Shown: positions 1 through 7,969 of the stretch, piece by piece
Layout: every line of letters begins with the position of its first letter
Position numbering within the stretch: position 1 is the stretch's first letter
Origin: Verrucomicrobiota bacterium
GTDB lineage: Bacteria > Verrucomicrobiota > Lentisphaeria > Oligosphaerales > Oligosphaeraceae
NCBI GenBank assembly: GCA_019136135.1
Contig: JAGVUR010000192.1
Location: 1 to 53,997 of the forward strand
Direction: 5' to 3'
Length of the DNA: 53,997 nucleotides
Translations under genes and position numbers: made by a program
The notes under the pieces: model-generated
Databases searched by the model: none
Told to the model about the DNA's origin: nothing
The model's input: only the letters and a program-made list of their open reading frames with translations

Positions 1-1
1 T

Positions 2-907
2 GTGTTAAACACCCAAACTACAATGCAATATTTTCTTGATAAGATTCGACCAATGTATCAAGAAATTGCAGGGATTAATGTGAGTAAGGGAATGGCTGTA
101 AATAAAGCTCGTTTCGATGGTTTCATAAGACCGATAGAGATAGGCCAAAAAGAGCGTAGTGATATTATCACTGCTGCCGAGAAATTAAAACTTGAGCTTC
201 CTGATGATTTTTTCGATTTAGGAAATCTAAGCAAAAATATATATACTGATTTGTCGAAAAAAGAAAATTGGAGTACAACTTTTTTGGACGCATCTCCTGA
301 GGAATTAATGAAATTTAAAAAAATCAAAGAGTTACATGAGACAATATTAGAAGCATTGGATTGGGCACCTGTTGAAAATGAGTTTTCAAACAAACATTGC
401 ACGAGATTAGCCATTCAAAATTGCGGCAAATCGATTGATGAAGATGTCGAAATATCTTTCGAAATTCCTCAAAAGGCATTATTAAGTTTGAACGAGTTCC
501 CACAATTTGAGGATAGAACAATAACTTATTTGTTAAACCATTACGATATGAGTTCTTTGTTCGGAATTAATAGTACGGAAGAGTATGATGAATATTCCAA
601 ATCATTGAGAAACCAAAAAGATAAACATACTCCGCTCAATCATATATTGCCCGAATACGTTCCAAATTATAACAAGGAGGATTTTATTACTGAGTTAAAA
701 AATATATTTTGCTATTCGCTTTATCCAAAAGAAGACAATTACATTATTAAACTGCAGGTAAACTACATCAAACATAATACCACAGTTGCATTTCCTACAA
801 TCCTATTCATAAAGGAGCATGTTGAAGAAATCACATATAAAATCACTTCAAAACACAACCCTAATATCACAAAAGGCGTTCTGAAAGTGCAAAGCTATAG
901 CTTGTGA
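2..907 (+). CDS. Hypothetical protein, probably the C-terminal part of a larger protein cut by the window edge
   Basis: The frame is open from the first bases (GTG at 2) to TGA at 907, giving 301 residues, so the true start may lie outside the window. The coding sequence is clearly AT-rich compared with everything after 1.5 kb, with many AAA, AAT and ATT codons, which suggests foreign origin. No catalytic motif is visible. The stretch around residues 135-155 (IQNCGKSIDEDVEISFEIP) reads like a beta-sandwich found downstream of AlbA_2/Schlafen-type domains in some ATP-binding proteins, but this is only a resemblance. It lies upstream of a Type I restriction locus, so a defence-island passenger is plausible. 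Function unknown. Confidence 0.55.
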   Translation: MLNTQTTMQYFLDKIRPMYQEIAGINVSKGMAVNKARFDGFIRPIEIGQKERSDIITAAEKLKLELPDDFFDLGNLSKNIYTDLSKKENWSTTFLDASPEELMKFKKIKELHETILEALDWAPVENEFSNKHCTRLAIQNCGKSIDEDVEISFEIPQKALLSLNEFPQFEDRTITYLLNHYDMSSLFGINSTEEYDEYSKSLRNQKDKHTPLNHILPEYVPNYNKEDFITELKNIFCYSLYPKEDNYIIKLQVNYIKHNTTVAFPTILFIKEHVEEITYKITSKHNPNITKGVLKVQSYSL

Positions 908-1008
908 TTTGATAACTAATCCCATACACACAAACATCTATAAAAAGTACTGCTTGGCATTTGACAGAAGTTTCTTTCGGCTGATTGGGATGGCGTCGCA
1001 CAGAGTCT

Positions 1009-1290
1009 TTATGCTTCTTTTGTGATTTTATAGGAATCATAAACATCGTTCAGTCTGATGAAATAGGCGAGCTGGACATGCATCAGAGCGATAACAAGAC
1101 TGTAGTACAGAAACTTCTTGTCTTTTTGTCAGCCTGTTGTTTTCCCGTCAAACTTGATGATTAAGTATCCCTATATGGACTTGAAAAACTGCCTGATGAC
1201 AGTTAGATTATTTTTTATGGATTCATGCTGTTTCCTAGGATTTGTTAGGCACATCTGGGTAGTATGGGTACGCTTGCTATAATCATAATA
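1009..1290 (-). pseudogene. Dead ORF remnant with two internal stop codons
   Basis: Read on the minus strand, one frame gives 94 codons that look like real protein interrupted by only a TAG and a TGA. Segments include NNLTVIRQFFKSI, GYLIIKFDGKTTG and KKFLYYSLVIALMHVQL, ending in KITKEA and TAA at 1009-1011. The two stops are each one C-to-T change from Gln (CAG) and Arg (CGA) codons, as expected for decay. The family is not certain. A transposase tail is possible, but no DDE signature is visible. It sits between the AT-rich gene and hsdR and marks an old recombination scar. Confidence 0.4.
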
Positions 1291-1551
1291 CTATTATTCA
1301 GTCAAGAACATAGTTCCTATGGAATGGCTGTGAATAAAAATTGATAAATGCAAATAAAGTAAATTAGGTTGAAAAAGTCCCGTATATTAAAGCGTGATTC
1401 TGGCAGGTTAGGCAGGCAGTGAACAGGTTGAATCTCGGAAAACCAAACGATTAACTGAGGCTTCCTTGTCTGAGATGTCTGTTACAAGAGTAGAAATCCG
1501 GCAGATTCCTTCATAACCTGATTTGAGAACGCTGACCCAGGGAGGGTACTT
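1291..1551. other. Intergenic region upstream of hsdR, no gene recognised
   Basis: This stretch is AT-rich at first and becomes more balanced near hsdR. I see no sustained coding frame, no tRNA and no clear terminator. It must contain the hsdR promoter, but I cannot assign -35/-10 boxes convincingly. The only confident element is the Shine-Dalgarno sequence GGAGGG at 1541-1546, just before the hsdR GTG. Confidence 0.4.
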
Positions 1552-3825
1552 GTGAAAGACCATACAACTGAAGCGGATGCAAGAATACTTGTTGATGACT
1601 TGTTGCGTCAGGCAGGATGGGATCCAGCCGACAAGTCCCAGGTTGTCACCGAGTTTTCAGTTTTTGGAGAGAGCGCCTCCGCGTCCTGTATCGGTCATCA
1701 GAGCGACTCGCCCGCGCTGGACTTGGCTGGCGGGGATGCTGTCCCGTCTGGTCGTGTCGATTACGTGCTTCTTGACGGACGTGGCAGGCCTCTTGCCATC
1801 ATCGAGGCAAAGCGTGCTGCAATCGAACCCTATGCCGCCAAACAACAGGCGCTTCCGTATGCCAAGCGACTCGGGGTTCAGTTCATCTTTCTGACTAATG
1901 GCGAGCTGATTTACTTCTGGGACTACACGAAAGATGACGCCCGCATCGTCAACTCGTTCTACAGCCGACGAGATTTAGAGCGACTGGTCGAGATGCGCGC
2001 GACCTGCTTGCCAATGGCGACCGTGGAGATTTCAGAGTATTACCTGCGGCAAGGGGAGACGCGACAATTGCGCCCATACCAGCGTGAGGCAATGCAGGCG
2101 CTGGACCATGCCATCGAGTTGGGCAAGCGACGTTTCCTGATCGAGTTGCCCACGGGCACAGGCAAAACCGACCTGACCGTCCTCTACGTGCAACGCCTGA
2201 TCAAAGCCGGAAGAGCAGAGCGTGTCCTTTTCTTAGTGGATCGCGAGCAACTTGCCAAGCAAGCATTGGAGGCCTTTCAGGATGTGCTCAGCCAGCACGG
2301 CAGCTACTGGCTCCGCCCAGGTATGGCGCGGCAGGAGCAGCAGATAACCGTTTGCCTGTTGCAGACGATGATTAGCCGCTACAGCGAGTTTACCAGCGGT
2401 TACTTCAATGTGGTGGTGGCCGATGAGTGCCATCGCTCAATTTACGGGACCTGGCAGACCGCCCTGACTCATTTCGATGCTTATCACATCGGTCTGACCG
2501 CTACGCCAGCCGCCTACATTGAGCGCAATACCTTTCAGTTCTATCAGTGCAAGGACGGTCAACCTGACTTTGCATTCCCGATCCTTCAGGCTTTTCGCGA
2601 AGGATATCTCTGCCCTTATAAATTCGCCTCCGGCATTACCCAGATTCTTGCTGAAGGGGCAGAGGTTGATGATGAGACCTATGACCCTGCCAAGTTTGAG
2701 CGGGAATGGACCAACGAAGACAGCAACAGGAAGATGATGGAGGAGTTCGACCGATTGGCCTGGGAGAACTATAAGGAACTTGCCCCTAATCAGAAGATTG
2801 GTCCTGGCAAGGCTATAGTGTTCGCAATCACCAAGCACCATGCAGCACGGCTGACCTCCTACCTGAATGCCCTGCATCCCGAACTGAAAGGACGCTACGC
2901 CGAAGTGATTACGAGCGATGTCGCTGATGCGGACGACCTTATCCGACGTTTCAAGCGGGAGGACTACCCGCAGATTGCCGTCAGCGTCGGGATGCTCGAC
3001 ACCGGGTTCGATTGTCGGGAAGTTCTGCACCTAGTGATGTGCCGTCGCGTGCGCAGCCCGATTTTGTACCAGCAGATGCGTGGCCGTGGTACCCGAACAG
3101 CACCACATATAGATAAGAGGATGTTCGTGATCTATGATTTCTTCGGCAATCATGAGTACTTCAACGATAGCGACACCGTTATCTTCACCGGCAGTGGTGG
3201 CGGTCATGTCACCACACCCCCAAAAAATCCTCCCCGCCCCCCAGGCGATTTGATTGAGCTGGGGCTTGAGGATGAGTGGCTTCATGCGGTCACCTATGTC
3301 GAGGTGGGACCGGAAGGCGAGCGCGTTGACAAACGCGAATATGTTACCAATTGGCAGACTGCCGTGCAATCAGCCGTCGAAGAAGACCCAATCATCCAGA
3401 AGATTCGCCGAGGCGAATTGCTTACTGAGCAGGAAGAGAAGATCCTGATTGATCGGCTCAATCGACCTGAGATGTATTTCAACGAAGAGAACCTTCGTCG
3501 TGCCTATAAACAGCCGGGAGGAAACCTAATCGACTTCATCAAGGCGGCTCTTGGCAGTCTGAAGATCAAGAGTCGTGAAGAGTTGCTCACCGAGAATTTC
3601 AATGCCTGGCTGGTGGCCAAGTCACTCGCACTGCGACAGGCGCAGTACCTCTCTCTCCTCAAAAGCCGTGGTATTACCCGTGGCCGAATCGAACTCGACG
3701 ACCTTTTCCAACCGCCGCTCTCCAACCTTAATGCAGCGGGATTGGGCGTCGAGCTGTTCGGCGAGCAAGGCCTGAAAGAAATCATCCAGGATATGAACGA
3801 ATCTGTTTTCAAGAGTACCGCATAA
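1552..3825 (+). CDS. hsdR: Type I restriction endonuclease R subunit
   Basis: This is the DNA-translocating and cleaving subunit of a Type I restriction-modification complex. The N-terminal nuclease has the PD-(D/E)xK pattern, with D70 in GRVDYVLL and E85-A-K87 in IIEAK. The SF2 helicase core follows: Walker A PTGTGKT at about 200-206, the DEAD-box variant DECH at 291-294, TATP at 316-319, and motif VI QMRGRGTR at 508-515. At 757 residues it is nearer the shorter EcoEI-like R subunits than the roughly 1000-residue EcoKI type. The GTG start is chosen because GGAGGG lies 6 nt upstream. hsdM starts 9 nt downstream, so the two are co-transcribed. The frame is intact and all key motifs are present. 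Confidence 0.95.
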   Translation: MKDHTTEADARILVDDLLRQAGWDPADKSQVVTEFSVFGESASASCIGHQSDSPALDLAGGDAVPSGRVDYVLLDGRGRPLAIIEAKRAAIEPYAAKQQALPYAKRLGVQFIFLTNGELIYFWDYTKDDARIVNSFYSRRDLERLVEMRATCLPMATVEISEYYLRQGETRQLRPYQREAMQALDHAIELGKRRFLIELPTGTGKTDLTVLYVQRLIKAGRAERVLFLVDREQLAKQALEAFQDVLSQHGSYWLRPGMARQEQQITVCLLQTMISRYSEFTSGYFNVVVADECHRSIYGTWQTALTHFDAYHIGLTATPAAYIERNTFQFYQCKDGQPDFAFPILQAFREGYLCPYKFASGITQILAEGAEVDDETYDPAKFEREWTNEDSNRKMMEEFDRLAWENYKELAPNQKIGPGKAIVFAITKHHAARLTSYLNALHPELKGRYAEVITSDVADADDLIRRFKREDYPQIAVSVGMLDTGFDCREVLHLVMCRRVRSPILYQQMRGRGTRTAPHIDKRMFVIYDFFGNHEYFNDSDTVIFTGSGGGHVTTPPKNPPRPPGDLIELGLEDEWLHAVTYVEVGPEGERVDKREYVTNWQTAVQSAVEEDPIIQKIRRGELLTEQEEKILIDRLNRPEMYFNEENLRRAYKQPGGNLIDFIKAALGSLKIKSREELLTENFNAWLVAKSLALRQAQYLSLLKSRGITRGRIELDDLFQPPLSNLNAAGLGVELFGEQGLKEIIQDMNESVFKSTA

Positions 3826-3834
3826 GAGAGAACC

Positions 3835-5505
3835 ATGAATCAGACCATTCGCAGAAAGCTGGACCGTATCACCGACATCCTCTGGGCTGGCGGTGTCACC
3901 AATCCAGTCACCTATATTGAGCAAATCTCCTATCTCATCTACCTCAAGCTGCTCGACGAAGAGGAGTCCAGTCGCGAGCTGAAGGCTCGCCTCATGGGCG
4001 ATCAGACCAACGGCAATGCCGTGCTCCTATTCCCCAAACAGGCCGAGCGCTATCGCTGGTCGAAGTGGCGGTTCAAGAGCGGCAATGAGCTACGAGACTA
4101 CGTGCGAGACGAAGTCTTTCCCTACATGGCCTCTTTGGTTAAGGAAGAACCCCAGATCGCCGAATATTTTCGCGACGCTGTTCTGGAAATCGTCGATCCA
4201 AACGTCCTGAAGCAAGTCGTGGACGAGATCGATGAGATCGACTTCGCACGTCTGGGCAGCGACGTCAAGGGCGACATTTTCGAGTATATGCTGACGCATC
4301 TGGGTCAGTCGGCTCTGAATGGTCAATTCCGCACGCCCCGGCAAATTCGTACGATGATGGTTGAAATGGTCGATCCTGATTTTGGCGACAGCGTCTGCGA
4401 TCCAGCTTGCGGTACTGGTGGCTTTCTGATTGACTCTATTGGGTACGTTCTGGCTAAGTACTCGACTAAGCCGAAGGAAGTTCCGATTTATGGGGAGGAA
4501 TGGCTGGAGGAATGCGGTCAGACTCTTGAGGAAGCCAAAAAGGCTAATCCAAACCTACAAGTCTATCGTAAGGGACTAGGCGAAAAAATTCCCGACTGGG
4601 GTGTCCTTGAACAGTCGATCTACGGCATTGATGTATCGCGCCAGATGATGCGGATCACCATGATGAACTTGGTACTCCATGGCATCCGTCATGCTGGGGT
4701 TAAACGTGCGAACACTCTTTCTGAGATGGGAGGCCTTACCGAAGACGACTTAAACCGTAAATACAAGGTCATCCTGTCAAATCCTCCCTTCGCTGGGCAG
4801 TTGCCCAAGGAGTCGATTCGCAATGACCTCCCCACCAATTCCAAGAAAAGCGAGCTACTTTTTCTTGGCGTGATGATGATATCGCTTGCCCCGGGCGGCA
4901 GATGTGCAGTCGTTGTACCGGAGGGCTTGCTCTTCGGTCCGTCCTCGGCGCATATTGAATTGCGTCGCAAGCTGGTCGAGGACTTTGATTTGCTGGCTGT
5001 CGTGTCGCTTCCCGCAGGCGTCTTCAAACCATATGCTGGTGTTAAGACCGCCGTCATCGTCTTCCAGCGACCGCTGTCGGAAGGCAAAAAGGACAAAAAA
5101 GAACACCAGAAGGACAAGGTCTGGTTCTACGATATCGAATTCGATGGCTATGATCCTAATAAGGTTCAGGCGGGAGGCCGTCCCGAAACCCCCAATCGCA
5201 ACGATATTCCCGAGCTGCTCAGACTCTGGGCTGCCTATCGCAGGTCTGGCTTTACCACCCCACCAGGCGTTGAAGCGAATTCCGTACTCGAAGCAGGAAG
5301 CGTCGAACCGAAGTACTGGTGGGCTACGCTTGCCACGGTGCGGGAAAACGACTACAACCTAGCTGCTGGACGCTATAAGCCGCAGGTCGCCGAAAAGGCA
5401 CCTGATGATGACCCTGTAGAGCTGATTCGAGAGACCATTGCGCTAGAGCGTAGCATCGTCGAGGGGCTTGAGCTCCTACTGCAAGAAGTGGAGACTACCC
5501 AATGA
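3835..5505 (+). CDS. hsdM: Type I restriction-modification methyltransferase M subunit
   Basis: An N6-adenine DNA methyltransferase that pairs with HsdS to methylate the recognition site and with HsdR for restriction. The helical HsdM N-terminal domain covers about residues 1-140. SAM-binding motif I (DPACGTGG) is at 189-196 and catalytic motif IV (NPPF) at 316-319. The length (556 aa) is normal for the family. ATG at 3835 follows a weak purine-rich site (AGAGAG). Its stop TGA overlaps an ATG at 5502 (ATGA), a typical translational-coupling junction. In the ancestral operon that ATG began another gene, now only a remnant (5502-5576). Confidence 0.95.
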   Translation: MNQTIRRKLDRITDILWAGGVTNPVTYIEQISYLIYLKLLDEEESSRELKARLMGDQTNGNAVLLFPKQAERYRWSKWRFKSGNELRDYVRDEVFPYMASLVKEEPQIAEYFRDAVLEIVDPNVLKQVVDEIDEIDFARLGSDVKGDIFEYMLTHLGQSALNGQFRTPRQIRTMMVEMVDPDFGDSVCDPACGTGGFLIDSIGYVLAKYSTKPKEVPIYGEEWLEECGQTLEEAKKANPNLQVYRKGLGEKIPDWGVLEQSIYGIDVSRQMMRITMMNLVLHGIRHAGVKRANTLSEMGGLTEDDLNRKYKVILSNPPFAGQLPKESIRNDLPTNSKKSELLFLGVMMISLAPGGRCAVVVPEGLLFGPSSAHIELRRKLVEDFDLLAVVSLPAGVFKPYAGVKTAVIVFQRPLSEGKKDKKEHQKDKVWFYDIEFDGYDPNKVQAGGRPETPNRNDIPELLRLWAAYRRSGFTTPPGVEANSVLEAGSVEPKYWWATLATVRENDYNLAAGRYKPQVAEKAPDDDPVELIRETIALERSIVEGLELLLQEVETTQ

Positions 5506-5576
5506 CCATTCTAGTTGCCATTAAGAATGAATCCCAGAACCTAAGTGTCGACGAACTGTTCAAAGACTTCTATTAA
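5502..5576 (+). pseudogene. 5' remnant of a DUF262-type (GmrS-like) gene
   Basis: The ORF begins in an ATGA overlap with the hsdM stop and encodes only 24 residues before TAA. The peptide end, NLSVDELFKDFY, closely matches the conserved start of DUF262 proteins, in which this segment is normally followed by a VPDYQREYVW-like motif. That motif is absent here. DUF262 (GmrSD-like, nucleotide-dependent DNA-modification-sensing) genes are known to sit inside Type I RM operons between hsdM and hsdS. I infer that an internal deletion removed most of the gene. Confidence 0.6.
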
Positions 5577-5747
5577 ATGCTTGACTACGCCAGTTTGGCT
5601 ACTGTCACCGCCAGGGACTCGGCCACCATCACGCAACGCCAGGACATGCAAACTAATCTTACGCAAAAGAACCTGATTATGCCCACTAAAAAGGACACAT
5701 CGGAAAACTTCGAGGTTGCACAACAGATAGCTGAGGAGGTGGTGTGA
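5577..5747 (+). pseudogene. Small ORF, probably the 3' remnant of a deleted operon gene
   Basis: A 56-residue frame follows directly, in the same frame, after the TAA of the DUF262 remnant. It starts ATG-CTT at 5577 and ends at TGA 5745-5747, overlapping the hsdS ATG by one base. The sequence includes LATVTARDSATI and NLIMPTKKDTSENF. It reads like genuine protein, but I do not recognise the family. It has no ribosome binding site of its own. The simplest reading is that it is the C-terminal end of the deleted gene whose 5' end is at 5502, or of a second deleted gene. Its 3' end supplies the CTGAGGAGG site used by hsdS. Confidence 0.45.
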
Positions 5748-7009
5748 TGAAATGGCTACACGCACCTATCGGCATGGTAGCGCCTGCACAAACTTCATCA
5801 AAACGTCCCCCGCCGGGTTCTGAAGTCTGGCAGTTATCTCTTGATCAGATCGAGAGTGATACTGGCAGGATCGTCGACAAAAAGACAGGACCTGTTGACT
5901 TGGCGGGGCCATCAACCTACTTTTTCGACTCTGGCAATGTTCTTTACTCGAAGCTTCGCCCATATTTGAATAAAGTGGTGTGTCCTAACGAAGTGGGGAT
6001 TGCCAGCACTGAGCTTGTACCTCTTCGTCCACGGGAGAAGCTACTTGACCGCCGCTATCTGACCTACTATTTGCGTTCCCCTGGTTTCGTAAACTTCGCC
6101 ACGGTTACGGTCGCAGGCGTTAAGATGCCCCGGATCATCATGAACAAGTTCTGGAATCATCAGATTCCGCTTCCCACTCTCTCCGAGCAACGGCGAATTG
6201 TGGAGATTCTCGACCAGGCGGATGTACTACGGCAACAGCGCCGCGCCGCCGATGAAAAAGCCAAGCGCATCCTCCCAGCCTTGTTCTACCACATGTTCGG
6301 GGACCCGACAACCAACCCAATGGGGTGGCCGACACGCAAGTTCAGCGAGCTATTTTCTCAGGAAAAGACAGCTATCGACGGATCTGCTGGCAAGGAACTA
6401 CCATATCTTGGTCTTGAACATATCGAAAGCGATACGGGCAGAATCTTGTGTTCGGAAGCTGAAGCTCTTGCAGTCAAGGTCAGAGGACTGTCCTTTTGCT
6501 TCGGACCGCAACATGTTCTCTATGGAAAACTCAGGCCGTATCTAAACAAGGTTGCCCTGCCATCTTTTGAAGGACGATGCTCAACCGAACTTGTGCCTCT
6601 TCTACCTGCACTAGGTGTGTCACGTGAGTTTCTCGCGTCCTACCTGCGCTTGCCATATGTTGTGAATGCTGCTGTAGCTACGAGCAAAGGCGCAAGGATG
6701 CCTCGCACCGACATGGATCTTCTAATGGCGATGGAGGTACCCATCCCATATAAAGAATGCCAAAGAGCATTTGCTATTACTTGTGCAACTGCCTTAAATA
6801 CCATAGAAAAAAATTGTGACGCAAGTCATAGTCTTGAAGATATCTCTTCTATTTTGCTCCACCGCGCCTTCACTGGAGAACTGACAGCCAAGTGGCGAGA
6901 GGCGTGCAAAGAGGAGCTTAAAGCCGAGATGGAGGATCAGAACAAGGCTTTGGCCGAGCTAGCATCACGCTCATCTGGTCACAATAGAAAAAGGAGTGCT
7001 TTATCCTAA
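5747..7009 (+). CDS. hsdS: Type I restriction-modification specificity S subunit
   Basis: HsdS determines the DNA sequence recognised by the Type I complex. The start ATG at 5747 is preferred over GTG 5744 because GAGGAGG ends at 5739. The protein (420 aa) has two target-recognition domains separated by a helical spacer (around LPTLSEQRRIVEIL), with a second helical region near the C-terminus (RAFTGEL). Unusually, the two recognition domains look like each other: both contain IESDTGRI, then VLY-x-KLRPYLNKV, then STELVPL. This suggests both half-sites are similar. The last codon and TAA come from the repeat element inserted at 7005. Before insertion the gene ended one residue earlier at TTA-TGA. 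Confidence 0.92.
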   Translation: MKWLHAPIGMVAPAQTSSKRPPPGSEVWQLSLDQIESDTGRIVDKKTGPVDLAGPSTYFFDSGNVLYSKLRPYLNKVVCPNEVGIASTELVPLRPREKLLDRRYLTYYLRSPGFVNFATVTVAGVKMPRIIMNKFWNHQIPLPTLSEQRRIVEILDQADVLRQQRRAADEKAKRILPALFYHMFGDPTTNPMGWPTRKFSELFSQEKTAIDGSAGKELPYLGLEHIESDTGRILCSEAEALAVKVRGLSFCFGPQHVLYGKLRPYLNKVALPSFEGRCSTELVPLLPALGVSREFLASYLRLPYVVNAAVATSKGARMPRTDMDLLMAMEVPIPYKECQRAFAITCATALNTIEKNCDASHSLEDISSILLHRAFTGELTAKWREACKEELKAEMEDQNKALAELASRSSGHNRKRSALS

Positions 7010-7421
7010 AAAAAGCAGTTGAAACTGGATTTTGCTCCTAATAGATTGATTTTCAAGCGGTTATAAAGTTCGTTCCGTTCACCATGCTGGTGAATTGAAA
7101 TGCGGCAGTCTTCTGTAGTGCCTTTACAAGGCGCCAAGCATGGGGCATCCTATCCCCGGGCTGAAGCCCGGGGTTAAGCATGGTCGGGCGCCTACGGCGC
7201 AAAGTCTTTGTCGCGGATCGGCCGCCCGTAATCCATCCGGGCGGGACATGGGGCAGACACGGACGATAGTTCGGACTTGTCAGAAGGATTTGCATAATGC
7301 ATTGCGCTGCAAGCGCTTAACTATGCTTAACCCCAGGCTTAAGCCTGGGGCGGGAAAACCACCCGAAGGCCGTGCCTTGTAAAGGCACTACAATCATAAG
7401 GTGTCAACTGCTTTTTTTAGG
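7005..7421. mobile_element. 417-bp MITE-like element with perfect 18-bp terminal inverted repeats
   Basis: The ends are exact inverted copies: CCTAAAAAAAGCAGTTGA at 7005-7022 and its reverse complement at 7404-7421. The element is flanked by a 5-bp direct duplication TTTAT (7000-7004 and 7422-7426), the classic mark of transposase-mediated insertion. It encodes no protein that I accept. The interior is built of nested palindromes. It inserted precisely where hsdS ended and the next gene began (ancestral TTTATGA), supplies the present hsdS stop codon, and separates the downstream ATG from its AAGGAG site at 6991-6996. Partial relatives occur at 40482-40620 and 53671-53796. Confidence 0.85.
7115..7391. 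repeat. Nested inverted repeats inside the MITE-like element
   Basis: GTAGTGCCTTTACAAGGC (7115-7132) pairs perfectly with 7374-7391. GGGGTTAAGCAT (7170-7181) pairs with 7323-7334. Two near-identical self-palindromes lie within: CCCCGGGCT-GA-AGCCCGGGG at 7154-7173 and CCCCAGGCTTAAGCCTGGGG at 7331-7350. A further CCGCCCG/CGGGCGG pair sits near 7220-7246. The whole element could fold as one long multi-branched hairpin. Confidence 0.85.
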
Positions 7422-7424
7422 TTT

Positions 7425-7610
7425 ATGAGTAACACACATGACATCAACAATGCAAGTCAGATTGTTGCCGTACGAGGGGGGGCGAGGCTTACCCACGACG
7501 AACTCCAAGCTCATCTTGCGAGTCTCGTTCGCCTTGAGAATGTCGGGTTGTTTCTGGGCTCAGGTTGTTCTTGCGGCGAAGTAGGTGGCAAGACGATTAA
7601 GGAGCTGTAA
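7425..7610 (+). pseudogene. Truncated SIR2-like gene (N-terminal 61 codons)
   Basis: The frame encodes 61 residues ending in VRLENVGLFLGSGCSCG...GGKTIKEL and TAA. The GSGCS element within ENVGxxLGSGxS and the following GGKT resemble the NAD-binding start of SIR2-family proteins found in phage-defence islands, often next to Type I RM genes. Normal proteins continue for hundreds of residues after this point, so the gene is broken. The ancestral start overlapped the hsdS stop (ATGA) and used AAGGAG six nucleotides upstream. The 417-bp insertion now separates these, leaving only AGG three bases before ATG. It is therefore silenced twice, by truncation and by loss of its ribosome site. Confidence 0.6.
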
Positions 7611-7680
7611 CAAAATAACTTTTGCAATTTGACAATCCGTGATGCAATATGTCCTGCTCCAAACACAGGAGGCTATAAAA

Positions 7681-7914
7681 TGGATTTAAGCATGCTGGCA
7701 AGAATTTTCGAACGCCTGGGCGACCAGCTGAACGAGTGCGACAGGCGGTTGCTTGCCGGGGCGGTCGCCATGGATTTGGTTCGAGGCGGGATTTCCGCTG
7801 CGGCCTAAGGCCACTGGACTCACGCAGTTTACAATATATGCTGGCATCAAGGAAGTCAAGGAGATAGAGGCTTGCAAGGAACAGGCGAACTGGGAAAACC
7901 AGCTAAATCTTTGA
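7681..7914 (+). pseudogene. Frameshifted N-terminal fragment of an ISAzo13-type transposase
   Basis: ATG at 7681 follows a good site (AGGAGG, 7667-7672). The first frame encodes LARIFERLGDQLNECDRRLL and RGGISAAA before TAA at 7806. Removing one T at 7806 restores a continuous frame with KATGLTQFTIYAGIKEV and EQANWENQLNL, ending at TGA 7912. The pattern (helical start, RRLLAGAVA, RGGISAxAxATGL, T-I-x-AGIKE) is the winged-helix N-terminus of ISAzo13-family transposases. The catalytic domain is absent. It directly follows the truncated SIR2 gene and probably marks the recombination that ended the island. The downstream sequence has the codon character of the metabolic region. Confidence 0.65.
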
Positions 7915-7969
7915 GGCTTTTACGGAAAATTCGAGCAATAGAAATAGCATCTTTACTGTCTTCATCGGT

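Noticed and set aside
1009..1290. Stop-codon reassignment to explain the interrupted frame
   Set aside because: Intact genes in the window end normally at TAA and TGA, and no intact gene reads through TAG or TGA. Simple decay is sufficient.
1009..1290. Assignment of the remnant to an IS4-type transposase N-terminus
   Set aside because: The apparent ATG at 1226 is in a different frame from the protein-like sequence, and no catalytic signature is visible.
1552..7009. The restriction locus as a novel defence system
   Set aside because: HsdR, HsdM and HsdS carry all canonical Type I motifs. Only the remnants around them and the HsdS domain similarity are notable.
7053..7382. Short ORFs within the 417-bp element and again at 53649-53864
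   Set aside because: They translate palindromic repeat sequence. The similar peptides in the copies reflect repeat identity, not protein conservation.
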